64,000 bases of DNA from Cordylochernes scorpioides (lineage: Eukaryota > Arthropoda > Arachnida > Pseudoscorpiones > Chernetidae). Made by a program: the position numbers and the translations under genes. The first letter of the stretch is position 1. Each line of letters opens with the position of its first letter. Below the pieces are notes generated by a model. That model searched no databases. It saw only the letters and a program-made list of their open reading frames with translations, and was not told the DNA's origin. The DNA is taken from the NCBI GenBank assembly GCA_030710605.1, contig CP092874.1:43830965-43894964 (forward strand). The letters are read 5' to 3'. Positions 33,055-45,679 of this stretch are shown here, in pieces.

Positions 33055-34210
33055 CTCTTGATATTTTTTTCATTGCAATTCAGAATCTGCCACTGAAGCT
33101 TTACGAGCGTTTCGTACCTTTAAAGGTATTCGAAGCGGTAAAAGACCTATGAGGGGCTACTTTCTAAGGCGAATGAGTAAAAATTTGAGGAAACTGGATC
33201 TCTGGAAGCAAAACCTCAGAGTGGAAGACCATCGACTTGCAAGTCAGTGGCTGTTACGGTTTTGCAGAATGTTGAAGCTATTGAAACGTTATTCGGATAT
33301 AGAGAAGTAGGTGCTCGACAAGTTTCTCGACAAACGGGGATTTCGTATGAAGCAGTTTGGAGAGCACTAAGAATTGTTCTTAAAAATACCCGTGCAAAAT
33401 TCAAAGATTTCGCGAGTTAAAAGTCGGCGATTTTGTGAAGCGTCAAGAATTCGCTATATGGGCTTTCCGGCAAATTGATATTGATGAAAACTGGATGTCG
33501 ATTGTTCTGTGGACAGATGATGCTCACTTTTCTCTAAACGGAAAAGTTAAAACTCAAAACAGCCGCATTTGGGTAAAAGAAAACCTTAGGAATTTTGCAG
33601 AAATGCCACTTCATCTGACCAGAGTTACATCTTGGTTTGCGTTCACTTCTTTTATTATTGGGCCATTTATCTATGAAAAAATCAATGGAAGAACTTTTAA
33701 AAACCGTTTCTGATACTGGTAAACGTTCAACCTTTGAGGAGAAAATGTTATTTCCATATTGGAGGACAGACAAGCACTAAGCGAAATAACATTCATGTAA
33801 GATGGAGGACCTCTTCATATCTCCCACGGTGCAAAACAATTGCTGAAGGTTACGTTCGGTGAAGATCGTGTGATATGTCGCCACTTTATACACCAGTGGC
33901 CTCCAAGATCACCAGACTTGACGCCTTGCGATTTTTGGTTATGGGGTTACATTAAGTCGCGTGTTTATTGATACCGGCCTACCACATTGGTCATGTTGAA
34001 GGTTTCAATCAGACGGCACGTTTCGTCAATTTCAACAAATTTGTAATTCAATTCTGTCCGTTTGCAGGCGGTGTTTGAGAATAGAGGGCGCCACATTGAG
34101 CAAGTATTGTGACCTAATACAAGAGAGAAGGCAGTTACCTCATGTGTACTTGCCATGTATTATAATATCTACCAATATTTTGCAGCTCTTTGTGTTGGGT
34201 TATGACATAC
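33055..34210 (+). pseudogene. Mariner-B transposase, copy 1
   Basis: A plus-strand IS630/Tc1/mariner-type transposase in broken frames. The N-terminal helix-turn-helix reads ATEALRAFRTFKGIRSGKRP, then GARQVSRQTGISYEAVWRAL. The catalytic part at 33435-33713 has SIVLWTDDAHFSLNG, the first Asp. Then in other frames come DGGPLHISHGAKQLL (second Asp) and PPRSPDLTPCDFWLWGY (third). Stops near 33417 and 33713-33790 break it. In copy 2, 42 residues separate the last two acids, more than in classical mariner. Terminal inverted repeats were not delimited. Confidence 0.8.
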
Positions 34211-34500
34211 ATAAAGGTTGGTGATTCTGGCTCACATAGCGATAGGTTTCGATTTCTGCGTTAAATGATCAAAATTCGAGTAGTTTGTTTGTAAAATGTA
34301 AAAAAAAATAGAGTACTTAATCACTAAAATTCGGGAAAAAAAGGTGCTAAATTACAAAAAAAAATTGATTGGAAACAATGGTATTTCGAAAGAAAAGATA
34401 AAATGAGAGAGGAACCTCTCGAAAATGTAAGGTTATAAAAATAGAAATTTGAGTCCTTTTTTTTTATTAAATATTTTCTAATTTGATATCATAATAAAGA
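34211..34500. other. No gene seen
   Basis: AT-rich with A and T homopolymers; nothing recognisable. Confidence 0.5.
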
Positions 34501-34523
34501 TTTTTATCTTCAACAGTTCCGTT

Positions 34524-34760
34524 TTATACCAACATATATTCACCTCTATTAATTTTCTTTATATATTTATCTGATAATTTTTCAAATCTTTTTGGCAAAT
34601 AAAAATAATTTTCTTCTTCGCCTATTTCTAATGTTGAAATTGTTTTTTCCCCATTTTTTGTTGTGAATTTTCTCAATAAAATCAACTTATATTTCCCAGG
34701 ATATATTTCGCTAAATTTATAGGTTTTAGAATGAAAGTTGATACTATTGAAGGTTTCCAA
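34524..34760 (-). pseudogene. Small ORF, possibly Polinton-derived
   Basis: A 78-residue frame with KYKLILLRKFTTKNGEKTIS and YFYLPKRFEKLSDKYIKKIN. It resembles small FLPKR-type proteins found near the polymerase in arthropod Polintons; that match is from recognition, not a search. It is in the same orientation as the polymerase relic at 46.4-54.6 kb. Upstream (34760-35020) further broken frames with similar AT-rich composition can be read. It may be a piece of the Polinton separated by the 35028-46209 block. Confidence 0.35.
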
Positions 34761-35027
34761 TTATATAGAAACATTTTTATTCAACATATTTTCATAAAAC
34801 ACATCTAAACATCGAACAGGCTTTTCCTAATGCTCTAGGACATCTCGGACAATCTATTTTTCAGAATCTATTCCTTATAATAATTCTTCTGAAATCGAAT
34901 CTTTATATAGAATTTTATAACCATATAAAGATTGTAAATATTCAATATAATATTTAACTTCCTCGTTACTTTATCCATAAATGTTGGTCGTCTGGAAATC
35001 TTTTAAATTTTAGACCTGTAATATATA

Positions 35028-35425
35028 CAGGGTGATCCAAAAGTCCCGCACTATTTTAAAAATTAATAACTCCGCGAATATTTGCGCTAGAGCAATGCGG
35101 TAAACACCATTGTATTCAGGATGCAATGGGATTTTTTATGGCAAATAATGAAAAATTCGAAATTGGTTTTAGTTACAATTTTATTCGCCAGATGGCGCTC
35201 TACCAGAATCAGAGATTCAGCGGCCAAATTGTTTGATAAATTGAAAAATATAACTGATCGACACGTATTTTTCCTTTTTGAATACCAGGAAAGAACCCTA
35301 ATAATATCAAATAACAAATTAATAAAACACCACTTCGCCAAAAGTATGAAGAATTGGTTAACGATTTTCAAATACAATCAGAGATATGTAAAATAGGTAA
35401 ATGCAAATTAAAACATGTAGCAAAA
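35028..35425 (+). repeat. Repeat B: 398-bp inverted copy with mariner-like end
   Basis: It starts CAGGGTGATCCAAAAGTCCC after TA and matches 45812-46209 in reverse orientation over its whole length with few differences. A frame (35121-35396) is conserved between copies but has no recognisable domain. Confidence 0.85.
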
Positions 35426-36099
35426 TATTTATTTTTATATGAGGTTTTGTGAAATAGATTGAATGTTTGAAAAACACTGCTGATATCAATACACGAATTT
35501 TTGAAATGTTAATATAGTACCAAAAATTATGATGGCACTATTAATAGGATTTCTTGCTATAAGGAATGTGTAGTTTCTTGACTGATTGGCGACCCTTGAC
35601 TATTTAACTGGATATTTGTCATGATCCAACAAATGAAATATAGAGGGGAGTGACAAAATATATTTGTCGTACTCTATTCCAAATATCCTATGGGCTTGTC
35701 AAATGTTATCATTGTTTATTATACTGTACACAATTTTAAAAATGTGTCCCCTCAAATAAAAATAAATTTTAAATCGACCTTTTGCGTTGAAAAACGTGGT
35801 AGTAAAATCATTTTGTATTATTATTTTTTTTCACAAAATTTCTAAAGTTATTGGTGTACAGAAAATATTCCTTATGCTACATGTATTTCTTTGGAATGTA
35901 TTTCTATGTTATCTATTATCTATGTATTTCTTCTAATGAGCGAAAAGCGAAAAACTAAACATAAGGGGTAAAATTGTGTGTACCAGTGTTATTCGAGAAG
36001 TTATAACACTCCGGTTTGCACGACATAATATGTGAGCAAATGACAAACAAAATATTACTGTTCACAAAAAAAAAAAGAGTCAAGATGTGAGGACAGCAT
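35426..36099. other. No gene seen
   Basis: AT-rich spacer between repeat B and mariner-B copy 2. No supported coding sequence. Confidence 0.5.
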
Positions 36100-36997
36100 C
36101 TATTATCCCCATATCCCAACACAAAGAGCTGCAAAATATTGATAGATAATATAATACATGGCGGCTTATACAACACATGAGGTAACTGCCTTCTCTCTTG
36201 TATTAGGTCACAATCCTTGCTCAATGTGGCACCCTTCATTCTCAATCACCGCCTGCAGACGATAAATGACAGAATGGACAGCATTAAATAACATATCTGT
36301 TAAATTGATAAAACGTGCCATCTGATAGAAGCCTTCAACATGGACAATGTGGTAGGCCAGCATCGATAAACACACGATTTAATGTATCCCCATAAACAAA
36401 AATCGCAAGGCGTCAAGTCTGTTGATCTTGGAGGCCACTGGTATATAAAGTGGCGACCTATCACACGATTTTCACCGAACGTATCCTTCAGCAATTGTTT
36501 GGCACCTCGGGAGATATGAGGAGGTCCTCCATCTTTCATGAATGTTATTTCGCTTAGTGCTTTTACCCTGCAATATGAGAATTCCCTTTTCTCATAACGT
36601 TCACCAGTTACAAAAACGGTTTTAAAAGTTCTTCCATTGATTTTTCAAAGAAAAATGACCCAATAATAAAAGAAGTGAACCCACACAAAACTGTAACTCT
36701 AGGCTGGTAAAGTGGCATTTCTGTGAAAATCCTAGGGTTTTCTGTTGCCCAAATGCGGCTGTTTTGAATGTTAAATTCTCCGTTTAGAGAAAAGTGAGCA
36801 TCATCTGTCCACAGAACATTCGACAGCCAGTTTTCATCAATATCAATTTGCCGGATAACCCATGCAGCGAATTCTTGACGCATCTCAAAATCGCCAACTT
36901 TCAGCTCGTGAAATCTTTGCATTTTGTATGGGCACACACAATAGAGACATTAAGTGAAGCGTCTTCGGATATCACAATCATACTTCGGCGAATTTAA
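36100..36997 (-). pseudogene. Mariner-B transposase, copy 2, 5'-truncated
   Basis: A minus-strand relative of 33055-34210. 36937-36608 reads FHELKVGDFEMRQEFAAW and NVLWTDDAHFSLNG. 36539-36300 reads MKDGGPPHISRGAKQLL and PPRSTDLTPCDFCLWGY in one frame, giving 42 residues between the second Asp and the Asp of PCD. The helix-turn-helix part is missing beyond 36997, where LINE-C begins. The 3' non-coding part matches that of copy 1. Confidence 0.8.
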
Positions 36998-37029
36998 CGC
37001 CAAAAGTTCAATTCGGGGATCACCTGTCC

Positions 37030-39405
37030 AGGATAACAAAAGTCAGTAGGTTGAGGAACATGCTAACCGACCTCGACCTTACACCGTTAAATAACGGAGA
37101 GAACACCTACCTATCTAAGTCCACAGGCACAGAATCCGCAATAGACATCACAGCGATAAATTACAACATCGCACCCACAACACAATGGAAAATCCTGAGA
37201 GGTGCAATCAGTGACCACAGACCAATTTTAACAACCCTAAACTTCAAAATTGAGAATATCCATTAGAATAAAAGAACATGGAACTTTAGGAAAGCCGACT
37301 TGAAAAAAATTCACAGAAAAGCTTGAAGAACTGTGCAACGAAAAATTGAATTACAGAACGCTTGACAAAAGCTTGGAAATATTCTCTTCGAACATTTAAA
37401 AAGCTGCAAAAGAGCATCGATAACTAGAGGTAGACGTAAAGACCTGTGGATACCTTACTGGAAGGACCACAACATCGAGGCAATGATTTCAGAGCGAGAG
37501 ACAATATCAATGGACTTCTTAAAACAAATAAAACAGAAAAGAACTCATTGAAATTATTCACAAAATATAACAAGAAATTTGGATATTCAAACAAGAAAAA
37601 TGGCAGAATTCTGCGAAAAAATGGATACAAGAAAGGACAGCCAACACTGGAATATAATTAGAGTGTTAGAGAACAATCAAAACCAACACCAATCCTCCAA
37701 TACTCTAACCGATATGAATAGAACAGCGAGAACGAGAACAAACAGATGGCTGACATAATTGCTGAATATCTTTCAAGCACTTCCATTCTCAACTATACGA
37801 ATGAAGAAAGGACTCTAAAAATAATATAAACCAGTTAGTTAAACAAGCAAGAAACTTCCATCAACAAGATATTTTCTCGAGAGACTTCACACTGAATGAG
37901 CTAAACTCATCAATAAAAAAATCCAAGAGGTCACCAAGAGATAATCTAATCTTTGGTCAAATGATTAAACACTTTGAAGTCAAAGCTAATAATCAACTCC
38001 TACGAATACTGAACATTTCATGGCAAACTGGTACTCTACCAAAGAATTGGAAGATATCAATTATAGTGCCAATACTGAAACCAAACAAAGATGCCAAGGA
38101 ATACAAGAACTATCGGCCAATTGCTCTCGTCAGCATACTTTGTAAAATACCAGAGCGAATTATCCACTCTAGGCTCATAGTCTGGCTCACAAAAAAAATA
38201 AAATAAACCTCTACCAAACGGCCTATAGATCCCAGCACTGTACAACTGATCAACTGTTCTACTTCTGTCAATCAATAATAGATTCTTTCCGGGAAAAATC
38301 GCCAAAGAAGACCACGGCTATATTCCTTGATATGACCTCAGCTTTTGATCGAGTGTGGAGGGAGAAATTACGTGAAAAGCTGCACAACATCGGATTGCAG
38401 ACTTCTTAAGGGGAAGAAGGTTAAAGGTTCGGGTTAATGGAGAATTTTCCAAGGAAGGAAGAACATGGGCTGGTGTACCTCAGGGATCTGTGCTCAGTCC
38501 TCTACTCTATCTGCTATATATTAACGACATACATCCTTACCTCACTGAAGACACAAAGGTTGCCTGTTATGCAGATGATAAATCCATATGGCACACAAGT
38601 AGCAGCATAGAAAAATCGTAAAAGATACTGAAGACATCAATGAGAGGACTGGAGAAGTGGGCAATGGAACTCCAAATGACCATAAACCCAATAAAACCGA
38701 ACCTATGCGTCTTCTCCACTCACAGGGAAAAAGGGATAAATATAACCACAAAATAAGCATAAACAAACAAATAATTGATAAAATTAGAAATCCAAAATAC
38801 CTAGGTGTGATACTGCAGTCCTGTATCTTTCCAGTTGGTCTCGAGGACCACGCCATCACCATCTCCTAAGCGGCGAAGTACGCGATCTACGTATTCATCG
38901 TAGATCGCAAAATGCGTGATTTAGCTGGAGACCCACTGGCGATTCTCCACCAAACTCTGCAGCGCTGGCAGAGGCGCCATATTCATTGTACATAGTGTAT
39001 ATAATGCATATTATCTTTTTTTAATAGTGCAGACTGTGTATGTATTGACAAGATCTCAACAAAATTATTTTAATTATTATTTATGAGGAATTTTAATTTT
39101 CATAGCACATAATTAGCACCTCAAATAGAGCTATCAGAAAACTAAACATTCTGAGAAGGCTATGTGGAACAAATTGGGGAGCAAAACCCAGAATTCTCAG
39201 AACAACATATACCACCTTAATAAGACCGATAATGGAATATGCAACACCGGTCTGGGCTCCCTCAAGCTCATCACTAAATGGAAGACTAGACAGTGTTCAA
39301 GCAAAAGCGGCCAAAATAATCACTGGTGCTGTTTCATCCACCAACAATGAGAAAATTCAGAGAGAATGTGTTCTAGACCTACTCGCTCGAAAGCAGAAGA
39401 CAAAA
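37030..39405 (+). pseudogene. pol: LINE-C, I/jockey-type ORF2, degenerate
   Basis: Plus-strand fragments in order. The endonuclease end is at 37051-37266 (TESAIDITAINYNIAP, AISDHRPILTTLNF). RT is at 37961-38620 with WKISIIVPILKPNKD, NYRPIALVSILCK, a motif A FLDMTSAFDRVW, GVPQGSVLSPLLYLLYIND and CYADDKSIW (catalytic box intact). The thumb is at 39125-39405 (NRAIRKLNILRRLCGTNWG, then PIMEYATPVWAPSSSSL). Many frameshifts split it. Between about 38840 and 39110 the protein is replaced by unrelated sequence. The N-terminal endonuclease is missing at the junction with mariner-B copy 2, and the 3' end is cut by LINE-D. Confidence 0.82.
38840..39110. repeat. Insertion inside LINE-C with a perfect hairpin
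   Basis: This segment breaks the RT thumb of LINE-C. It begins near a perfect 10-bp stem GCGATCTACG/CGTAGATCGC (38882-38891, 38899-38908; 7-base loop). The rest is AT-rich. Its identity is unknown. Confidence 0.5.
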
Positions 39406-39415
39406 TAAAAACAAC

Positions 39416-41757
39416 TTGGATCGGCACTTCGGAAACGAGGAACCAGAGGACGAGATCTCTCTGACCACTTGTGGTTTGGTGGATCCGCCCTTTTCTGAGA
39501 ATGAGGTGAAACTGACGGCTTTCAAGTTCGGGAAAAGAAAATCTTCTGGTCCCGAAGGGATCGATAACACGGTCGTGAAAGCCCTGGTAAGGATGCACCC
39601 ATCGCTTCTTTCCAGGTTATTCAATAAGTGCCTGGACACTGGTACATTTCCTGAGGCATGGAAGGTTGCCCGAGTAGTGCTTCTCGAAAAGTCTGGTAGA
39701 AAGGGTAATTCTCCTAATGATTATCGTCCGCTTTCTTTACTAGTGTGTCTAGGTAAGGTCCTGGATAGCCTACTAGCTCAGCGACTGAAGCACTGGCTAG
39801 AGAGTAATGAGCTCCTTTCCTCTTTCCAACATGGTTTTAGGGAAGGGAAGTCCACAACCACAGCTCTGAACGAGGTGTTAGAGGGGGTTGAGATGGGCTT
39901 AAATAAGGGTGCTTGGGTTCTTTTCGTGGCCCTGGACATTGATGGCGCGTTCAACTCCATGAGCTGGAACAAGTTGATGAGAAATTTGATGGACATGGGT
40001 TGTCCTGATAATTTGTGCAGCTTGATTCGTGACTTCCTGAGGGATAGACGGATTAGCCTCAGTTTTGGTGGGCGGAAGTTGGAAAGAAACTGTGCTAGGG
40101 GTTGCCCCCAGGGCTCTTGCTGCGGACCTATTCTGTGGAATATCCTCGTAAACACCGTTTTCCAGGAGGAGCTCCATGAAGGAGACAGGCTGGTTCTCTA
40201 TGCTGACGACCAGTTCCTCATCATTGAGACTGCTTCGAGAGCGAAGGCTGAGAAGTGTGTTGAAACTTCTCTCCAAATTTTCTCGATCTGGGCCCATGAC
40301 TCTGGCCTTAAGTTCAATGTCTCCAAAACTAAAGCCCTCAGCTTTAAGCCTAGGGACATAAGAACTAAAAGGAAAGGGATCAAATGGGAACACAAGCCGG
40401 CTATCCGGATGGAAGGACGGAGGGTAGCGTTGGTCAATAGGATGACCATCCTGGGAGTGGTCATTGATGACAAGATGGGTTGGCAATACCAGGCGGAGGA
40501 GATGGTGGCGAGAGGCAGGGAGGCGTTGTGCAGGCCTGTCCTGGTTGGCCCTCAACAGGATATGGGGGGGGGGGGGAGAGAAGGAGGGTACTATTTTTAG
40601 GAACCTCTGCCTCTCCTGTGTCGAGCCAATCCTGCTATATGCTTCCGGGGCTTGGTAGCGCCGAAACAGGGATCAGAAGGTGGCAACAACTCTAGAGAGA
40701 GTGCAGAGGACAGCGGCACTCAGAATCACAGGGGGATATCTCACTACCAGCAGTGAGGCCTTTTTGGTCCTCGCTGGGCTTATTCCCCTGGGATTGAAAC
40801 TAGAGGAGGAGACCATCAGACAGAAGATCTGGGAGAAAAGGGAAGATGCCCTGGGACTTCAAGCGGGGGCCCTGGAATCGAAGAGGGACACAAGGAAGCC
40901 TCCGCAGTGGTTGCAAAAGTGGAATTGGAGTCCTAGAGGGCCGACAGGGATTGGCACGGAGGTTTTCACTGATGATAGTAAGTCTGGAACCAATACTGGA
41001 GCTGGGGTAGTGATATTCACTAATGGAGAGCTGATCTTCCAAGAAAGTTTAACACTCAGAGTGGACGAATTGGTCTTTTCAGCCGAGCTGGTTGCGATCA
41101 GGGTAGCCCTCAGAGTGTGTGCCGAGAAGAACTTCAGCCCGGACCGCCTCTATTCAGATTGTATGTCGGCCCTCGTCGTTATCAATCTGGAGAAAGGGCA
41201 ACTCGCGCATCAAATAATCCAGGAGCTGGAGATGATGACGCGGGCTCCGGAGCTCCCTTGGTTTAGGAAACACAGCCTCATCGAAGGTAATGAGTTCGCA
41301 GACAGGATCGCTAAGGCAGGATGCTTTAGAGGTAGATCACTGAGGACCCCAGTGACCAAGAAAGAAGTTTATAGGAGGATCAGGGGTCACGTCCAGGACT
41401 TATGGTTGGACAGATGGAGGAACAGTGTGAAGGGGAGAGAGGTATTCAATGGGGTAACAACACCCAAGTACCTCTGTAAGGTAATGTCCCACAAACTCAT
41501 TAGGGTAGTTCGGGACATGGGCTCTTCCCCAAGTCTCCACAGATTTTAAATTAAGAGAAACCCTGATTGCGTCTATGGAGAAAGGGATGTGAATGCACGC
41601 CACTACGTCTTGGATTGTCCAAGGGTAGTGGGTGTACAGGAAGAGAGAAGGAGGGCGAGGGGCGCGATCGAGAATAAGCTGCTGAGAAATCACAGCAAGC
41701 TTCTTGAGAAAGCCCACGACGTGGCAGCTGAGCTTTTCCTCAGCTGTGAGTGAACAG
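39416..41757 (+). pseudogene. pol: LINE-D, R1/I-type RT and RNase H, 5'-truncated
   Basis: The best-preserved RT in the window: 39416-40600 carries KSSGPEGIDNTVVKALV, NDYRPLSLLVCLGKVLDSLL, motif A VALDIDGAFNSMSW, CARGCPQGSCCGPILWN and LVLYADDQFLII. A poly-G tract at 40564-40577 shifts the frame; the thumb goes on at 40590-40660 (RNLCLSCVEPILLYASGAW) and from 40680. RNase H at 40960-41330 has VFTDDSKSGTNTGAGVV, FSAELVAI, LYSDCMSAL and GNEFADRIAKAG, so its acids are present. After a shift at 41549 the tail reads DCVYGERDVNARHYVLDC, the zinc-like end. The endonuclease is missing. Confidence 0.9.
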
Positions 41758-41825
41758 AGTCGACCTGGGGCTGCCTCCCCGCGGTCCCTGCTGGACACAG
41801 TAGATAGTTTCCTATTTTGCTGTGA

Positions 41826-44800
41826 TTAAAGGCCACCGGTATAGAAATCCTTCCAGACACGTTGTCTGGGAGGTGGTGTTTCCAGGTACAATGTCCAAGC
41901 ACTAGCTTGGATATCGTTACTTGGCTTATGAGTTGAACAGAATAGCAGCGAAGGGCATGCTTCGCATGCCGGCTTGTGGGCTGAAAGGTCTGGGTGGCCA
42001 TCTGCTTCTAGGGTGTACCAACTGTGCTTAGGTGGGATCCTCCAGTTCTTGTTTATTTTGGCTACTGTTTCTATTTCTTTAAAAGTAAGTTTTTTTTTCT
42101 GTAGCAAGGGTTCTTTTGTGCCTTTTTTCGCTAGCGCATCAGCAGCTTCATTGCCTTCAATGCTAACATGTAAGGGTATCAATTGAAGGTGAATTTTTGA
42201 GGTATTGAGAGTTTTTGGAGATAACCAATTATGTTCCTGCTTACTTTGTCTCTAAGTTCCCCTGTGTGACTCAAGTGTTGTATGACACTTCTACTATGAG
42301 TAAGAATCCATATATCGTGATGTTTAGTATTTCTGATGGATTTTAAGACTTCATAGATGGCTATAAGTTCTGATCTGAAGATTGAGCAAAAATCTGGGTT
42401 TCTTCTGTTCATTTTCTCATTGCCATTTGTGGTTTTAATGAGAGAGCCACTGCCAGTGTGTCCCAACTCGTCTCTGCTACCATAGGTATAGATAGTTATT
42501 GCATTTTTAGGAATTTTATTAATTATTTCTAATGATAATTGTTTTAAGTATTCTGAATTTTTGTATTGTTTGTTGGTGGGTTCGTTTAAAGTGGCATTAA
42601 AAATAACATTTTGTTAGTGGTTCGCATGTAGATATTTTTTCAGCTAAATAATATTTTTCCTCTTTATATTTTAAGAATCCATTTCTTTTGGCCAGGTGGA
42701 GAGGGCCTTCTTTTTTGAGTCTTATATTGGGTTCCCAAATAAGTATGTAATTGAAAGTTCTGTGTTTATTTTCATAACTCTTGATTTTGTTTATATATTT
42801 TGGCAGATTGTAGCTTATTCTATCCTTTAAAGGCATAATGTCTGCCTCGCAAAGTACAATATTATTAGGGCAGGTATTTCGAAGACCTGTAATAATTCTA
42901 GGTGCATTTAGTTGTATCCTTTCCAGTGTTTTTAGATTTGTTTCAGATGCTGTACCATAGATTTGATATCCATATTTCAAGATAGGTCTCATTAGAGATG
43001 TGTAAGTTAATTTTAGTGTTGTTGCTTCAGCTCTCCACTCTTCCTGAAATATATTTCAAGATTTTTAGTCGGTCTCTTCCTTTTCTAACAACTCCTTCAA
43101 TATGTTTACTGGAGTTAATTTCTGGATCCAGGGTGTAGCCGAGATATTTAGGATGTTTATTATATTGCAATTGTTGTTCTTTCAGAATAATATTTGGTCT
43201 TATTTTGTATAGTTTCTTATCGGTAGTAAAAAGACAGGTTTCAGATTTTTGGGGGTTAAATTCTAATTTATGTTTATTAGCAAATTTTTCTAGGTGGAGA
43301 ATAGTCTTGTTCAAATCTCTTTCAGCTTTTTTCCAGTTAGTGTTGCTGCTCCATAGAATAATGTCATCAGCGAAAAGTCCAATATTGGTTTTATGTGAAA
43401 ATTTGTCTTCTATGCCTGCAATAAATAGGGTGAAGAGAGTTGGGCTAAGGACTGATCCTTGTGGTAATCCTTGGTACAATTTGAAGGTTTTAGATAGAGT
43501 GCCATTATATTTTACCCTGATGAATATATTTTTAAGAGAATCATTTATCCAAGTGATAGCTTTTCCATCAATTTTGAAATGTTGTATAATTTTGTAATTA
43601 ACTTGTTTTTCCATACCTTATCAAAAGCTTGTGTAAGGTCTAAAAAGCAGCTATGGTGTGGTTAGTTGGCTTTTTGTTTTGTGCATCTTTTACCTTTTGT
43701 GTGAAAAATAAGAGTTGGACTATTGTCCCATGTCCTTTCCTAAATCCATATTGTTTTTCTGGTAAGAGATTTCTTGTGTCGGGGTGGTAGGTGAGTCGTC
43801 TGAATATAATTTTTTCCATTAATTTGCAGCAAATATTTGTGAGGGAGATAGAGTGCTGGTGACATTTTTACAGTCATGAATAATCTTTCGGGCCTTTTTT
43901 CAACCTTGATTTTACTACTTATTTGATATGAATTACCTAAAAGATTGGCAGCAATTTTGTCATTAGTTGCTGGTGTACCATCTGTATTCTCAATCATATT
44001 TGTGTTTTCAGTTTGTGGCTGGACTCTGTCAATTTGTTTTGCCAAATTCCAAAGTTTTGTATTTGGGTTTCTTGGGTTCAGGTTTTCACAAGTTTGTTTC
44101 CATTTTTCCCTTTTCACATTTACGCATAATCTTTTTATTTTTGCAATCACAATGTTCAGTTCAGTTCTACAATTTGTTTGGTTTTGGGTGCACTTTTTTG
44201 TAGTTCATTTCTTTTAGTTATAAGTGTTTGAATATTTTTTGCCTGGTGTGTATAATTTGGAATCCATTTCTTAATATAACCTCTTGGTATTGAAACTTTG
44301 GCTGCTTTAAAAGTGTTTTTTTCGAAAGATATCATATTAGCCTTTTTGAAGTTCCATAATTTTTCTTAATTGAGCTAGTTTTGGTCTTGGTGCTAATTTC
44401 TATCAAATTAGGCAAATGATCACTTTCAAAACCTTTTAATATTTGCTATTTGCATTTGTTGAAAATGTCAGGATAGTAAAAACTTATATCAAGGGCTTGT
44501 GCAGTATTATAGCTGTAGGAATGATGGGTAGGATTCCCATCATTTATTTAAGCACATGAAGGCATTGTCGTCAAATATGTTTGATAGTATTTTGCCTCTT
44601 GGGTTTGGCGTAGAACATCCCCATAGTTGATGTTTGGCATTAAGGTCACCTAAAATAAGAGTGTTGTCTGTAAGAAATTGAGCCATTGTTCCATCGTCAA
44701 TAAATGTATTGTTTGGAGGGTGATACATATTGTATATGTTGATGGCTTTGTTTTGATTGAGGTAGACTTTGATACCTTGGGTTTCGAGGTCTAATGTGTT

Positions 44801-44870
44801 TGGAATATTAACGGCTATGTCCTCATAGTACAAATTATTGATTAAAAATGCTAGGCCACGCCCTTTAACA
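41826..44870 (-). pseudogene. pol: LINE-E, I-type ORF2 with RNase H, degenerate
   Basis: A minus-strand copy. The endonuclease end lies at 44870-44540 (FLINNLYYEDIAVNIP, LILGDLNAKHQLWGC). The linker lies at 44150-43740 and RT at 43614-43027 with LPQGSVLSPTLFTLFIAG and GLFADDIILWSS (catalytic box intact). The thumb lies at 42992-42597 (RPILKYGYQIYGTASETN). RNase H lies at 42466-41826 with FCSIFRSELIAIYEVL, ILTHSRSVIQHL (the catalytic Asp position is His) and EGNEAADALAKKG. Frame breaks lie at 44150-44540, 43614-43740 and 42179. It is head-to-head with LINE-F at about 44875. Confidence 0.85.
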
Positions 44871-44875
44871 GCATA

Positions 44876-45679
44876 TACAGATGGATCTTCAGACCTTACC
44901 CTGAGTAATGGAGGGGCCGGAATTAACATAATACTGCAAGATGGAACAAACATCAAAATCAAAGAAGGAGCAGGACAGATTTCGTCAAACTTCACTTGTG
45001 AACTGACAGCTATCTGGAAAGCCCTAGATGTATGCCTTAACCAACCATCCCTGCATCAAGCAGAAGGAATTTTAATATACAGCGACTCCATATCCGCTCT
45101 AGAAGCAATTCAGAAGGGCAATACTAAAATCACACAGAAAATACACTCGTTACTTACCCAACTGGAACCATTGGAGAATAACTGCATTCTACATTGGATC
45201 CCTGCCCATGCTGGGATCGGGAGTAATGAAATGGCATTTGAATTGGCAAAGGAAGCCAGAAAGTTGAGCCAAAGGAAAGAACAAATGTCATTATTTGACG
45301 CTGATTCTTTGTCAGAATACAAGATAATTAAACAAAAAAAAATAAGAAAAGATCAAAATGCTAAATAAACTCTGAGAGAAAAATGACAAAAACTACAACA
45401 AGACTTAGAACAAAACACTATAAAGGAATGACAATACATCCAGATGGCACAAGAACCTATAGGGCATGCAACAATTGTCCTGGTGTGGAACTTACACCTA
45501 CCCACATATTCTCATGTCCAGCAATGGCCGCAGCCTTGCAGAAATTTGACATAGACCCAGAGCAGCAGCTTTACACACCCAAGATAGTGGACATTGCTTC
45601 TGATGTGATGGAGATGCATGGTACATCTGAGGCTCTTTATTGGACACGACAACAACAACGGCATTCCAGAGTAAAATAA
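44876..45679 (+). pseudogene. LINE-F RNase H and C-terminus, 5'-truncated
   Basis: Plus strand. RNase H has AYTDGSSDLTLSNGGAG, FTCELTAIWKAL, LIYSDSISALEAI and PAHAGIGSNEMAFELAKEA, where the last usual Asp is Phe. After a frame break at 45368 the C-terminal domain (45383-45679) has ACNNCPGVELTPTHIFSC, the C-x2-C...H...C motif, and ends HSRVK. Truncation at the 5' side is typical for LINE copies. Its 3' UTR follows at 45680. Confidence 0.82.

Noticed and set aside
35121-35396. A 91-codon frame conserved in the inverted copy at 45841-46074
   Set aside because: Conservation is expected because the whole 398-bp repeat is near-identical; no transposase or other motif is visible, so no gene is called.
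44838-44995. Continuous protein across the LINE-E/LINE-F border
   Set aside because: The two strands carry different LINE parts head-to-head; the overlap of frames is a junction effect, not a fusion gene.
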